From: Bolinopsis microptera
Taxonomy: Eukaryota > Ctenophora > Tentaculata > Lobata > Bolinopsidae
Length of the DNA: 64,000 nucleotides
Direction: 5' to 3'
Assembly: GCF_026151205.1 (NCBI RefSeq)
Contig: NC_087075.1
Span: 12,880,303-12,944,302, forward strand
This document shows positions 1 to 11,200 of this stretch, piece after piece. Below the pieces are notes generated by a model. The model was not told the origin of the DNA. It was given only the letters and a program-made list of their open reading frames with translations, and did no database searches. Position 1 is the first letter of the stretch. Each line of letters starts with the position of its first letter. Position numbers and translations under genes: made by a program.

Positions 1-660
1 TCCGTCTGTTTCTGAGCTCCAATAGCCAGTGGTTTGGTGGCAGCGTTACTGCTTATCTGCATCTGTGGGAGTTAACGTCCGCTCATGAGAGGACAACAAT
101 TTAACAAGCAGTTAAAGTTAGATAATATCTTGTTACAGTTACCATGACAACTGATAATTATATCTTGTTACGGTTACCATGACAACAGATAATATCTTGT
201 TGCGGTTAACATGACAACTGATATTATTTTCATGGTAACCGTAACAAGTTAATATCAATTGTCCTAGTTATCATAACAAGATTTGTTCAGTTGTCAATAT
301 TATAAAAGTAACAAAATATTATCGGTTGAGTGAACATAGCAGCTGTATCTATACTAGATATATCAACTTTATCAGTTTTCATGGTCACCGTAATAAAATA
401 TTGTCTGTTTTCACGGCAGCAGTATCTAGATATTATCAGTTGTCAAGGTAACTGTATCTAGATACTATCAGTTGTCAAGGTAACTGTATCTAGATACTAT
501 CAGTTATCAAGGTAACTGTATCTAGATATTATCAGTTGTCAAGGTAACTGTATCTAGATACTATCAGTTGTCAAGGTAACTGTATCTAGATACTATCAGT
601 TGTCAAGGTAACTGTATCTAGATACTATCAGTTGTCAAGGTAACTAGATATTATCAGCGT
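1..660. repeat. 31-bp tandem array and related imperfect repeats
   Basis: From about 400 to 655 a unit of about 31 bp is repeated roughly eight times; it contains TCTAGATA and GTTGTCAAGGTAAC. From 110 to 250 a related looser repeat carries GTTACCATGACAAC in both orientations. The 14-bp cores are near-palindromes close to the RFX X-box consensus (GTNRCC-N2-RGYAAC) but most have one or more mismatches. The array lies just downstream of an AP4M1 exon on the minus strand and so is intronic to that gene. Confidence 0.8.
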
Positions 661-683
661 AATATAACTGCACCATGTATCAC

Positions 684-2058
684 CTGATTCAGAAAGTTTA
701 GTCCCAGGTCGAATATGGCGTCTGGAGAGAAGCCCACTTCTTCCTTGATGTTGTGTACCACCACAGGTTCGTAGTGAACTGTAATAGAACGGCAAATGAA
801 GTGTGGAGAACGAAGGAGGGGGGGGGAGGGGGCTCCTTAAGTGGAGGTAGTGTTATTGACAGGGGGGCTTCTTAAGTGGAGGTAGTCTTATTGACAGATT
901 TACACTGCAGGGGATGTGAAACAAACTAACCTAACGTTCTCAGATCTGAGGTGTTCAAACACTGAAAGATCCCAAAGTCAAGATTCTCCTCCAGTAGTTC
1001 GTGGACTAAGAACAGGTTGGCTCGAATGGCTTTGACGTTGAGAGTGCCACAGTAATCTTTTATTATCTCTGAGATTAGGTTAATTAATTTAATCAGGAGT
1101 ATTAATAAACTGGGACAGTATTGATTGAAGAAATTCTCCGAAAAAATGCCTGTTTCCTGATCACAGATAGAAATTAGAAATAATTCCAACAAACGAGGGA
1201 CAAGAGTAGGCCCATCAGAGTTGGAATGGCCTGACGTCACACCACGTGTCATGACGTCACACTGTATTATGAAGTGCTTATCTCGTATAGGGGGGGGGGG
1301 TTATCGTGAGTATTTTTAAGAGTCCCGACGAAAATGGCAAAATTCTCATTCTCAAAAAAAAATTTGAGCCAGAGAGTGTGCATCTCCAGTTGAAGCTGCT
1401 TGTTGACAGACCGACTTGTCACTTGCATCAGACCGGATTTGAACCCGGGACCTTCTGCATAACACCATCCAGCCGAAAGAATCCCAACATACCGGATAAT
1501 AAATGGAGATACCTGCTAACTCACAAACCTGCTATTCTGCCGAGAGACTCTATAACATAAAGTGGGGAGAGGTCCGGTTCAGCTAGTACCACCACACAGT
1601 AAAGCCCACTACTGAACACAGACACATACGTCTTCTTACCTGGGGGGTAGAAGGGCTCATTAAAATAGCGTGCCTGACAGAATGGAATTATTAGACAGCC
1701 ATTCCTGCCACTAATAACAGTCAGAAAATTTGAATTTTGATGAGGATACTATCTAGCAACAACAGCAGATACTTATGTGTGAATGATTAACGATATGAGT
1801 GGTATGACGTCACACCACGTGTCATGACGTCACACCACGTGACATGACGTCACACCACGTGTCATGACGTCACACCATGTGTCATGACGTCACGTATTGA
1901 AACTTACCAATAACAAGAACTGGAGGTATCCTACTGACACCCTTCTTCTTGATTACATCTATAAAATCCTCTGTAACAGTTCGTGTGAACTGTTGTCTGA
2001 AGTCTTTAAACACAATAACCTCTCCTATAGAGGACAACACGAAGAATACTGAGATCAT
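684..2058 (-). CDS. AP4M1: AP-4 adaptor complex medium (mu) subunit, 5' part only
   Basis: Minus-strand gene that runs off the left edge of the window. Exon 1 (2058-1908) starts with ATG and encodes MISVFFVLSSIGEVIVFKDF, the N-terminal longin-fold signature of AP mu subunits; it closely resembles the AP4M1 start. A later exon (1068-931) encodes DYCGTLNVKAIRANLFLVHE, the conserved segment in which mu subunits read 'DYCG...ELLDE..D.G'. It is spliced in phase to 778-684 (HYEPVVVHNIKEEVGFSP). Splice sites are GT-AG. I could not place one or two exons between 1900 and 1070; a piece at 1640-1673 has splice-like ends but the wrong phase, and 1150-1220 has a LVPRLLELF stretch that fits the family. 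AP-4 sorts cargo at the trans-Golgi. AP-4 mu is the best fit over AP-1/2/3 mu because of the start. Confidence 0.7.
1231..1262. repeat. CRE/E-box 20-bp satellite, short block
   Basis: About 1.5 copies of a 20-bp unit containing TGACGTCA (CRE palindrome) and CACGTG (E-box palindrome). Same family as the blocks at 1803, 2268, 2581, 4111 and 10946. Confidence 0.85.
1409..1515 (-). repeat. possible tRNA-derived SINE fragment
   Basis: On the minus strand the sequence near 1450-1430 reads GGTCCCGGGTTCAAATCCGG, a good Pol III B-box/T-arm. A weak A-box-like stretch (TTAGCAGGTATCTCC) lies about 75 nt upstream. No intact tRNA cloverleaf can be drawn, so this is a degenerate tRNA-derived repeat at best. 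Confidence 0.3.
1803..1894. repeat. CRE/E-box 20-bp satellite block
   Basis: Four to five copies of the 20-bp unit CATGACGTCACACCACGTGT. It sits in the AP4M1 intron a few bases downstream of exon 1's 5' splice site (1907). Confidence 0.9.
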
Positions 2059-2267
2059 CCCTTACAGAATATCATGGTTAATGTTGTTAGTTATTTATGT
2101 TTTAGTTAATGTTTTTAGTTTAAAGTTAATATTGTAGTTAATTGTTAATTATCTTATAACTAATTAAATTGAAATTAAGAAAGAAAAGAACCTCGCGAAA
2201 TCAAATGTTACTTGTCCAGCAATGAGATATTGGGTTTGAAGGTATTAATCAATAATACACAAAATTT

Positions 2268-2347
2268 CATGACGTCACACCACGTGACATGACGTCACAT
2301 CACGTGACATGACGTCACACCACGTGACATGACGTCACACCACGTGT
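2268..2347. repeat. CRE/E-box 20-bp satellite block
   Basis: Four copies of CATGACGTCACACCACGTGA. They lie between AP4M1 exon 1 (upstream side) and the 3' end of the syntaxin gene. The rest of 2060-2950 is AT-rich with no convincing coding sequence. Confidence 0.9.
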
Positions 2348-2580
2348 GTAATCAATAATACACAAAATGGGATGTAACAATATTCTTTACAATAACATTA
2401 CGATTAAATCAATTTCGAAAATAAATGAAAATGTTTAGCTTCCCATCAATTAAATAGTGCGAATAAACGGAGCCAATATTTCTGCTAAAATTAATAGAAT
2501 ATATAATAGAATCAATATTATTTTACTTCTCGGACATTAACAGGAAACAACTGGGTGATGACTCTGATGCCTAGTATCTC

Positions 2581-2697
2581 TCCACGTGTCATGACGTCAA
2601 ACCACGTGTCATGACGTCACACCACGTGTCATGACGCCAAACCACGTGTCATGACGTCACACCACGTGTCATGACGTCACATCACGTTTTAACAGGA
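2581..2697. repeat. CRE/E-box 20-bp satellite block
   Basis: About six copies of the 20-bp unit, some degenerate (GACGCCAA, GACGTCAA). Flanked on both sides by a duplicated 'ggtgatgactctgatgccta' (2554 and 2703), which suggests the block was inserted or expanded inside a local duplication. Confidence 0.88.
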
Positions 2698-2954
2698 CAC
2701 TGGGTGATGACTCTGATGCCTAGTATCTCAATCTAATGTCGTCAAATTTTCACAAACCATAAAGCATTATAGAATAAACATGGTGGGCAACACGGAAATC
2801 AACATTAGGAACAGTACAGATTTGGAAATTAATTTTAAATACTTTATAACAAACACATGTTATATTCATAGTAACATAAAACATAACAAACTTGTTGAGA
2901 TTTTATATTGAACATTGGTTCTTGGTTATCATGTCACAGATTGACAAGCCGGAT

Positions 2955-5900
2955 CTAAGTAGAAAAGAACAAAATAACAACAATGATCATGACAATCAAC
3001 AACACCCCGATGATAATGTTTTGTTTCTTCCCGTCCACTTTCTCCAGAATCTTATCCATTTTCCGCTGCACATTTGACATCCTCTTCTCGGTTTGGCCCA
3101 TGTCTCCGTAGAACTCGTCTAGCAGCTGGTTCTGGTCTTCTACTTCGTCACCTGGCGGAAATATGTTGGGTAACATTTATCAAATATGTCACCTGGCCGA
3201 AATACGTTGGGTAACATTCATTATATATATATAATACTGGGGGCCGTGGTCACCGGGGGAAAGCGGTATATATATATCTATATAAAATTTATTTGAATTT
3301 TGAAATAAATTATATATTATATATAAACTATTATATTTTATGTCTTGATCTCTTACTTTCTAGGATCTGTTTTTTTCTTGATTGATTATGACACTGTACT
3401 AACCTTTATTATACCTAAATGTATTGTATGGGTTCTGCTTCTTTTTAGTTTAGTGTGGTTTACAATAAAAGTTGTTTTAATTTTGTCTTTGCCTTATGAT
3501 GAGTTATACTTTAGTTCACTTTTACACATTTGCTCACATCACTCACAGTCAGCTGCTCTGACATGGTTAACCACCTTCCTTGTGTTGTTGGTTAATCATA
3601 TGAGCGGGATACAAATACCTCATTTCATTTCATTTCATTTCATTTCATTTCATTTCATTTCATTTCATTTCATTTCATTTCATTTCATTTCATTTCATTT
3701 CATTTCATTTCATTTCATTTCATTTCATTTCATTTCATTTCATTTCATTTCATTTCATTTCATTTCATTTTATTTCATTTCATTTCATTTCATATAATAT
3801 ATACTGATGAGAATCCTGAACATAGACATTCAAAACATCGATAGTGTCATCTTCATCTTTCATAACGAAAAGTAATCCTATATTAACAAGAGTATTGGTT
3901 ACTAACCTATCAAAGTGCCAATCTCTTTTAACCTGCCAATACTTTTACCCACAATGTCCATCTGTTCGTCCTGCTGCTGCATTATCTGCTGCTGCTCTCC
4001 CATAGACTTCTCTATGAACACCTGAGAGTAGAAAGTAGTGGAAAAGATAGACTTTTTATCAGAGATTTCTTAAAAAAGAAGCTCGGAACTGAAGCATGTA
4101 AACTGTAAAGGTGTGACGTCATGACACGTGGTGTGACGGCATGACACGTGGTGTGACGTCATGACACGTGGTGTGACGTCATGACACGTGGTGTGACGTC
4201 ATGACACGTGGTGTGACGTCATGACACGTGGTGTGACGTCATGACACGCGGTGTGACGTCATGACGGGAACCGGTCACTGCGGCGGAAGTCACTGCGGCG
4301 GTGGACGGTACAGCGGAGGACGGTACAGCGGAGGACGGTACGGCGGTAGTTTCCAAAAAGGTTGGACGGTACGGCGGATCACATGACACCCACTTTACTT
4401 TGGACAGTACGGCGGTACTACTACTAGAAACTGTACCTAAGACAGAACTTACACATTCAACTTGTTTCTAAGTTTTGTTCTAGATTCGCATTATAAGTTT
4501 TATTTTTTATTTTCTCTTTATCATTTTGTATAATTCTTGTTAGTTTAGTTGTTCATTTTTTTATTCAGGGCTTTGCAGACAATGTAAATCGAGAATATTG
4601 ATTCTCGAAGTTGTTCGTTCTGTTCATGTGGAAGTGGGTCCGATCGTAAGCGTTCCAGAAGAGTGGAGGGAACTTTGCTCGTCCAGTACCAGGGGAGGTG
4701 GTGACTTGGGGTCCATAAATTTAACAATACAAGATGATAAACCAAAAAAAAACAACTGGGGTAGGTAGGTAGCCCTGGTGGGTGCGTAAACTTTACGGTC
4801 TGCTCTCTCCAAGATCAGCCATTGCATCTCGGCGCAGTGATATGAGATCTCACCGTAACAAGCTCATCGTGCACTCGCTTAACCACCGTTGTGCAGACCG
4901 GACGCGATCTGATACGAACCAGAAAGTGGAACAAGAACTGCTCTTAGTAATCACAATGTATACAGGGTGAGTTGAAAAGAGATGAGCCAGACAAAATTTT
5001 GAAATAGGCCTTTTAAAAATTTTTATTCGATTTTGAAAATCGTCGACCTCAAAAAATTATCAAAAAACGAGGTCCAAGATTTTCAAAATCGAATAAAAAT
5101 TGTTTGAAGGCCTATCTCAAAATTCTATCTGGCTCATCTCTTCTAAATGATCCTTAGAACATATACTGAAAGTTTCAGGGTGATTGCTCAAAAAATGTAG
5201 GAGAAAATAGATTTTTAGACTCGATTTTCAGGGCACGCGATCAAAAATCGCTCGCGCAATACAATTACCACACACGCGCTGACCTTTGGCCGGCAATAAT
5301 TTCGGCTAGAAACGATATTTTTCCACGGCATCAAAAGCATCTGATAGATATTACTCTCCTCTATCAGAAACAACTAACTGAAAAGTCGATTTTGAGAAAA
5401 TTTCCATGAAGACCCCCCTGCCCCCATAATACAGTCAAGTCGGCTATAGACAATTGTCTTACACGTTATCAATATGTCCTAGCTAATAAAGGACGATGGG
5501 TTGAGCAAATTATTAATTATTAAGTATTTTAATTGTATTATTATAAAAAGTATATATTTTCATTACCTAAATATGCAAAAATTAAGTGGAAATTTCATTT
5601 GTCAAAAAAAATAGAGCCATTTACTTTCCACACACTATTTTCAACTCACCCTGTATGTTAAACTTTATCCAATTTAATTTTAATTTAATTTAATTTCGAA
5701 GTAACAAAGAGGAAAATAGAACTTTTTATAGCTAATCGATTTTGTTATATTAGCAGTGCTAGGTCTATCTTATAGGTACAGTTTCTAGAAGTAGTAGTAG
5801 TACCGCCGTACTGCCAAAGTAAAGTGGGTGTCATGTGATCCGCCGCACCGTCCAACCTTTTTGGAAACTACCGCCGTACCGTCCTCCGCTGTACCGTCCT

Positions 5901-7503
5901 CCGCTGTACCGTCCACCGCCGCAGTGACTTCCGCCGCTGCGTCCTATACCCGTCATGACACGTGGGTTAAAGAGTAGATACCTCGTTACTTCTGTTAGCA
6001 GATTGTTGTGCAGCAGAGTACCGATCTACATTCTGCTGAAAAATACGTGTCTGAATCTAGGGTTGAATTCAAATGTTGACATCTTGCGATGCCAATTTAC
6101 ACGATTTCTTGATATATTTGAGGGATAGTTTTACAGGTTTTAGTTTGAACAATTCAAAAGGGTAGTTCACATTTTACGTAGTTATTGGGGGAGGGAGGGG
6201 GTTTTCTAAATGATTACGCTTGTCACTGGAGTTTTTTAACACAGTGGCTATGTATAAACTGATTACAGCTCAGAGGGGGTTAAAAATTGGCCAACATGTG
6301 GACGACCCCTAGCCCCCCCCCCCCCCCCAAGAACGTAGCGGTGATTTTACCGATGGGCCAGCGTCCCCGAACTTAGGATTGTTCAGCTGATCTCTAGCTC
6401 TGCTACATTGCTCCCGAGACATTTGGATAAATCTCTTCCTGTTCATTATCTCGTCCTGTGATATGTTGAACCTGAAACAGTAGTCAACATTAAGTTTTAC
6501 ATCAGAGGTGATCAAATACATGACCTGAAAGTTACTAATTCCTGTTATTAGTAATTTTAATTACTATTGAATACAACCGCTGCTACACTGCCAAATCTCC
6601 CATGATATGAAATAACACTTTCAGAACGAATCTAGCTATTTTCCCTGCAGCGCGCATGTTAAGGCGCGCAAAGGCAAACAACTATTGCAGCGCGCGTTAC
6701 GTTTTGTGACTAAAATCTAAATGCCCCATTTTTGGCGCATTTAGTTTCATAGAACTGGACCTCAAAGTATTCTGCGGTGTGTTTAGTGCTAAATGACTGA
6801 GTCAATTAATGGAGTACGTAATAATAACATTTCTATTATGATGGCTAATTATGAAGTTGCAGTTTTCTGTGCACACCTGCTTGTACAGAGAGGACCTGCA
6901 TAGAAAAACAAAAATAACAAAGAAAGTATTCAAAAACAGGCTACCTGTGTCTGTCACTCTCTATTGACTGTACTGCTTCCTCCAGATCTAATATATCATT
7001 CAGTGCTCCATCCAGCAGAGACAAAATTTTAGCTGTAAATGAGTATTGTAAAGGGACAAAAGTAAAAGCTGCTTATGATGTATTTTGGATGAAATAATGG
7101 TTGGACTAAAGTTTAACCTTAACACTTGAAAGTGAAAGCTAACATTTAACAGAGTTTCTCTCTTGTATAGCCACACTAGAAGTGAAAGTGAAAGCTAAAA
7201 TTTAACAGAGTTTCTCTCTTGTATAGCCACACTAGAATTGAAAGTGAAAGCTAACATTTAACAGAGTTTCTCTCTTGTATAGCCACACTAGAAGTGAAAG
7301 TGAAAGCTAACATTTAACAGAGTTTCTCTCTTGTATAGCCACACTAGAAGTGAAAGTGAAAGCTAACATTTAACAGAGTTTCTCTCTTGTATAGCCACAC
7401 TAGAAGTCCCACTGGCTAACTTCTTCCACCTCTCCAAGTTCTTGTTGATGTCAGCTATAGCAGCTTCTGTTTCTTCCTTCACTATCTCAAACGGGTCCTC
7501 CAT
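2955..7503 (-). CDS. STX6: Syntaxin-6/10-type Qc SNARE
   Basis: Five coding exons on the minus strand: 7503-7413, 7032-6945, 6471-6351, 4021-3907, 3151-2955. All junctions are GT-AG and in phase, giving about 203 aa. The N-terminus MEDPFEIVKEETEAAIADIN matches the syntaxin-6 N-terminal domain (MEDPF...). Exon 3 reads FNISQDEIMNRKRFIQMSRE. Exons 4-5 hold the Qc SNARE motif with QQQDEQMDIVGKSIGRLK and the central-layer Gln in EVEDQNQLLDEF. A C-terminal hydrophobic tail anchor (IIIGVLLIVMIIVVILFF) ends 2 residues before the stop. Family role: endosome/trans-Golgi membrane fusion. It is about 50 aa shorter than vertebrate STX6, mostly in the linker between exons 3 and 4 and at the exon 1/2 join, so a small exon may be missed. 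Donor 1 (7412, GTGGGA) is non-ideal. STX6 and STX10 cannot be separated here. Confidence 0.85.
3621..3793. repeat. (CATTT)n pentanucleotide microsatellite
   Basis: About 35 near-perfect CATTT units in the last intron of the syntaxin gene; (TGAAA)n in gene sense. One interruption occurs near 3770 (TATTT). On the plus strand it makes a spurious open frame of ISFHF repeats. Confidence 0.97.
4111..4265. repeat. CRE/E-box 20-bp satellite block, inverted orientation
   Basis: Seven to eight copies of the 20-bp unit in the orientation opposite to the other blocks (GTGACGTCATGACACGTGGT). The block is interrupted at its right end by the inverted-repeat element that follows; the satellite resumes briefly at 5952-5964. 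Confidence 0.93.
4266..5951. mobile_element. 1.7-kb DNA element with ~180-bp terminal inverted repeats
   Basis: The left arm (4266-4445) and right arm (5760-5951) are inverted repeats, GC-rich, with repeated GGACGGTACAGCGGA motifs. Outer ends are GGGAAC... and ...TACCC. It is flanked by GTCATGAC on both sides (4258-4265 and 5952-5959), an apparent 8-bp target duplication inside a satellite unit. The interior codes for no recognisable transposase, so it is non-autonomous. The segment 4700-4825 recurs inverted at 28066-28195. The 8-bp duplication would fit hAT or P types, but I cannot assign a superfamily. Confidence 0.8.
4963..5653. mobile_element. mariner-like MITE nested in the larger element
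   Basis: Ends are CAGGGTGAGTTGAAAA and its inverse TTTTCAACTCACCCTG, flanked by TA on both sides, as for Tc1/mariner insertions. Length 691 bp with no transposase frame. Just inside the left end is a ~65-bp inverted repeat (4977-5044 against 5083-5145) that would fold into a long hairpin. It is younger than the host element 4266-5951. Confidence 0.75.
5965..6310. other. syntaxin intron, no feature recognised
   Basis: Intron sequence between the inverted-repeat element and exon 3. It holds a short G-rich run (6188-6200) and ends at a C16 homopolymer (6313-6328). No coding potential supported. Confidence 0.6.
7146..7404. repeat. 56-bp minisatellite abutting syntaxin exon 1 donor
   Basis: Between four and five copies of a 56-57 bp unit (contains CTCTTGTATAGCCACACTAG). 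The copy nearest the exon begins within 10 nt of the 5' splice site of exon 1 (7412), so the array is built from the first bases of intron 1. Confidence 0.9.
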
Positions 7504-8277
7504 AATATCCTGTCTCCTCGGGGCTAGGTCTGAAACTGATCGACTAGTTTAATATATTGGTAACGAACAATTAATAATCAACAACTAATTACTACCTTAC
7601 AATTATTCATATTATATCTTTAAGTCGGTGTAAACTGGATGGTTTAAATACTACACCAAGATTATGTTACACCTAGTGGTCCTAGTACACTATAAACAAC
7701 AGTGTAAGAATTAACTAATTTCTCTAGAAGTTGGTTCGCGACTTTAAATTACCTATGCTATGAGATCTTATGGTTACAGCTGCTTCTAACTTTCAATACT
7801 TAAACGTTCTTGTTTACTTTTCAACCTCCTTCAATCGGCTTTCTTCATCATATTCCTAGAAAATGTGTTAAAATCAGATGCATTTTTCTAAAATTTAATA
7901 ATTTTTTGGATAAAAATATAATTTACTTTATATAATTGCTCTTCAGTTTTCATGCATCATGAATTTTAGCAACAATCTGTTATTTATGTCGTATGATTTA
8001 TGATTTTATAGATTGAATTGAACTAAATCAGATACGAATCATAATCACTTTTTGAGTGAATACACAACAGTTCAAAACGGTTTAAAGTTTCAACTTCCAC
8101 ACTTCTTGTAGGTATACAAAAATATTGAATATTCGCAAATTCCGGGGATGAGTATCGTTTAGTTTGGGTCAATAATATACAATAAAAACGTATAATGAAA
8201 ATGCGTTGCCCTAACAATAGTTAACTATAACATGTGACTTCAATATCTAATAAATTAATCGTATCCGTGACCCAGGA
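7504..8277. other. intergenic region between syntaxin start and MRPL32 end
   Basis: AT-rich, presumably containing the syntaxin promoter (minus strand) and the MRPL32 3' end. No repeat, RNA gene or coding exon that I can support. Confidence 0.5.
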
Positions 8278-11200
8278 TCATTCTTTTTGTGCTGGATCAG
8301 ATATTATGTCTGCATCTGTGTCAGATATCAGGTGAGGATCAGATAGCAGGTCAGGATCAGATATCAAGTTAGGATCAGATATCAGGTCAGGATCAGATAT
8401 CATGTTAGGATCAGATATCAGGTCAGTATCAGATATCATATCAACATCTTGGTCAGTTTTGGGAGGCAGGACTGGATCACCGTCCTCCAGATACCACCTT
8501 TTATAATCTGACAAGGTATTACAGTGTTACATGATGTTATATACTCACGTAAACTAACTCAAAGTAAGTAACAATCATATCACGTACAACCTAATTAGTC
8601 AAGGAATATTTTCTTACTTTTGTAGAAAGGAAATTATTCTACAGAAAACATTTACACACCAAGCCAATTTTAACCGGTCATATCTCAACTTTTGTAACAT
8701 GATCAGCTTCTCACCATCAATATCATCTTTCCAGGTGTCTCCGATAGGTTTAACAGGTTTAGGTTTTAACCTCTCTAACGTATACTTCTCCAGGTATGGC
8801 TCTAATTGCTCCTCGTAGGTCTGGGGCTTGTATTTCTGGGGGAACATTTAATCAGTTATTGCTCCTCGTAGGTCTGGGGCTTGTATTTCTGGGGGAACAT
8901 TTAATCAGTTATTGCTCCTCGTAGGTCTTGGGCTTGTATTTCTGGGGGAACATTTAATCAGTTATTGCTCCTCGTAGGTCTGGGGCTTGTATTTCTGGGG
9001 GAACATTTAATCAGTTATTGCTCCTCGTAGGTCTGGGGCTTGTATTTCTGGGGGAACATTTAATCAGTTATTGCTCCTCGTAGGTCTTGGGCTTGTATTT
9101 CTGGGGGAACATTTAATCAGTTATTACTCCTCGTAGGTCTGGGGCTTGTATTTCTGGGGGAACATTTAATCAGTTATTGCTCCTCGTAGGTTCGGGGCTT
9201 GTATTTCTGGGGGAACATTTAATCAGTTATTGCTCCTCGTAGGTCTGGGGCTTGTATTTCTGGGGGAACATTTAATCAGTTATTGCTCCTCGTAGGTTCG
9301 GGGCTTGTATTTCTGGGGGAACATTTAATCAGTCATTGCTCCTCGTAGGTCTGGGGCTTGTATTTCTGGGGGAACATTTAATCAGTTATTGCTCCTCGTA
9401 GGTTCGGGGTTTGTATTTCTGGGGGAACATTTAATCAGTTATTGCTCCTCGTAGGTATGGGGCTTGTATTTCTGGGGGAACATTAATCAGTTATTGCTCC
9501 TCGTAGGTTCGGGGCTTGTATTTCTGGGGGAACATTTAATCAGTTATTGCTCCTCGTAGGTATTGGGCTTGTATTTCTGGGGGAACATTTAATCAGTTAT
9601 TGCTCCTCGTAGGTTCGGGGCTTGTATTTCTGGGGGAACATTTAATCAGTCATTGCTCCTCGTAGGTCTGGGGCTTGTATTTCTGGGGGAACATTTAATC
9701 AGTTATTGCTCCTCGTAGGTTCGGGGTTTGTATTTCTGGGGGAACATTTAATCAGTTATTGCTCCTCGTAGGTATGGGGCTTGTATTTCTGGGGGAACAT
9801 TAATCAGTTATTGCTCCTCGTAGGTCTGGGGCTTGTATATCTGGGGGAACATTTAATCAGTTATTGCTCCTCGTAGGTTCGGGGTTTGTATTTCTGGGGG
9901 AACATTTAATCAGTTATTGCTCCTCGTAGGTATTGGGCTTGTATTTCTGGGGGAACATTTAATCAGTTATTGCTCCTGGTAGGTCTGGGGCTTGTATTTC
10001 TGGGGGAACATTTAATCAGTTATATATAAAATTCAAAGAATTTGAAGTATTATGAAAGATTCAATTTTCTTGTTATTGGTTGAATAAACGCTTCAAGGGC
10101 AGAAATTAAAAGTGCTGCTAACAATTTCTCGCTGCATGGCAGTAACAAGCTTTACATTACTTTTTTTACTTTAGGCGTTATTCTCACATTATGTCGATAT
10201 AAAGCTTTAAATTGTTTAAATTACTAACCAGATAAGTTTCTTCTACTTTCCTCTGGAATGTCATTCCCGCTATTTTCTCTTTCATATGTGTCTGTAACTC
10301 TTCTGTAGCCAATTTCACCTTAAATATATTATAATCAATAAAATAATACGTATAACATTTCACTGCTTTGTTATTATGGCGTCACATATTTCACATATTT
10401 TAGATATTTCGCATATTTCACATATTTCGCATAATTCACATATTTCGCATATAATTCACAAGATCCTCCTCTGAGAATTACTAGATTTCTACCAAAGAGC
10501 TCAACTAACAACGTTTTGGGAACACAGATACAGAGTAAGTATAACTTACTCTGCTAAAATTACTAAAATCACCAATTTCTAATATTACAAACTACTCAAA
10601 TTACAAATTATTAAAATTACTAAAATGACAGATTACTAAGATTACCTTTGCGTAGCACACTTCACACATGAAGTAGACTCTGCGCGGTGCACCGCAGTCA
10701 GTACACGTTGTGTAGGGGATATCTTCCGGGATCTAAAATTAGTGCACGTTTAGGTTATTCAGTTATCCTATTAGTTTTCCTAATTTTATTTTAATTTACA
10801 TCTATTGGAACTTGCTAATCTTATCTTTATTAGTAAATCCTATACGGATGGTTATTGGTTAAATGATTATCTTACTACTAATTTACAACTGAGAAAAATG
10901 TTCACAAATAATTGTACCTTACAGGGTTTATTTCTTTACAGACTTGTCATGACGTCACACCACGTGACATGACGTCACACCACGTGACATGACGTCACAC
11001 CACGTGACATGATGTTCACAATTAATTGTACCTTCCAGGGTTTATTTCTTTCGATCCGCTTCATCTTTACAGATTTCTTCCTCTTCGGTGCATAGCCCAT
11101 CAGCAACATACCACAATCGTTGAAATCAACGCTATCACATGTTGCATCATGGTCAGATACGTGATCTACTACTAAATCTGAAATTGCAGTTAGTAATAAG

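Noticed and set aside
1640-1673. Small AP4M1 exon with AG and GT ends (ARYFNEPFYPP)
   Set aside because: The reading phase does not follow exon 1; would create a stop.
3345-3797. Plus-strand 150-codon frame ending in HFISF repeats
   Set aside because: Made mostly of the CATTT microsatellite; antisense to a real syntaxin intron.
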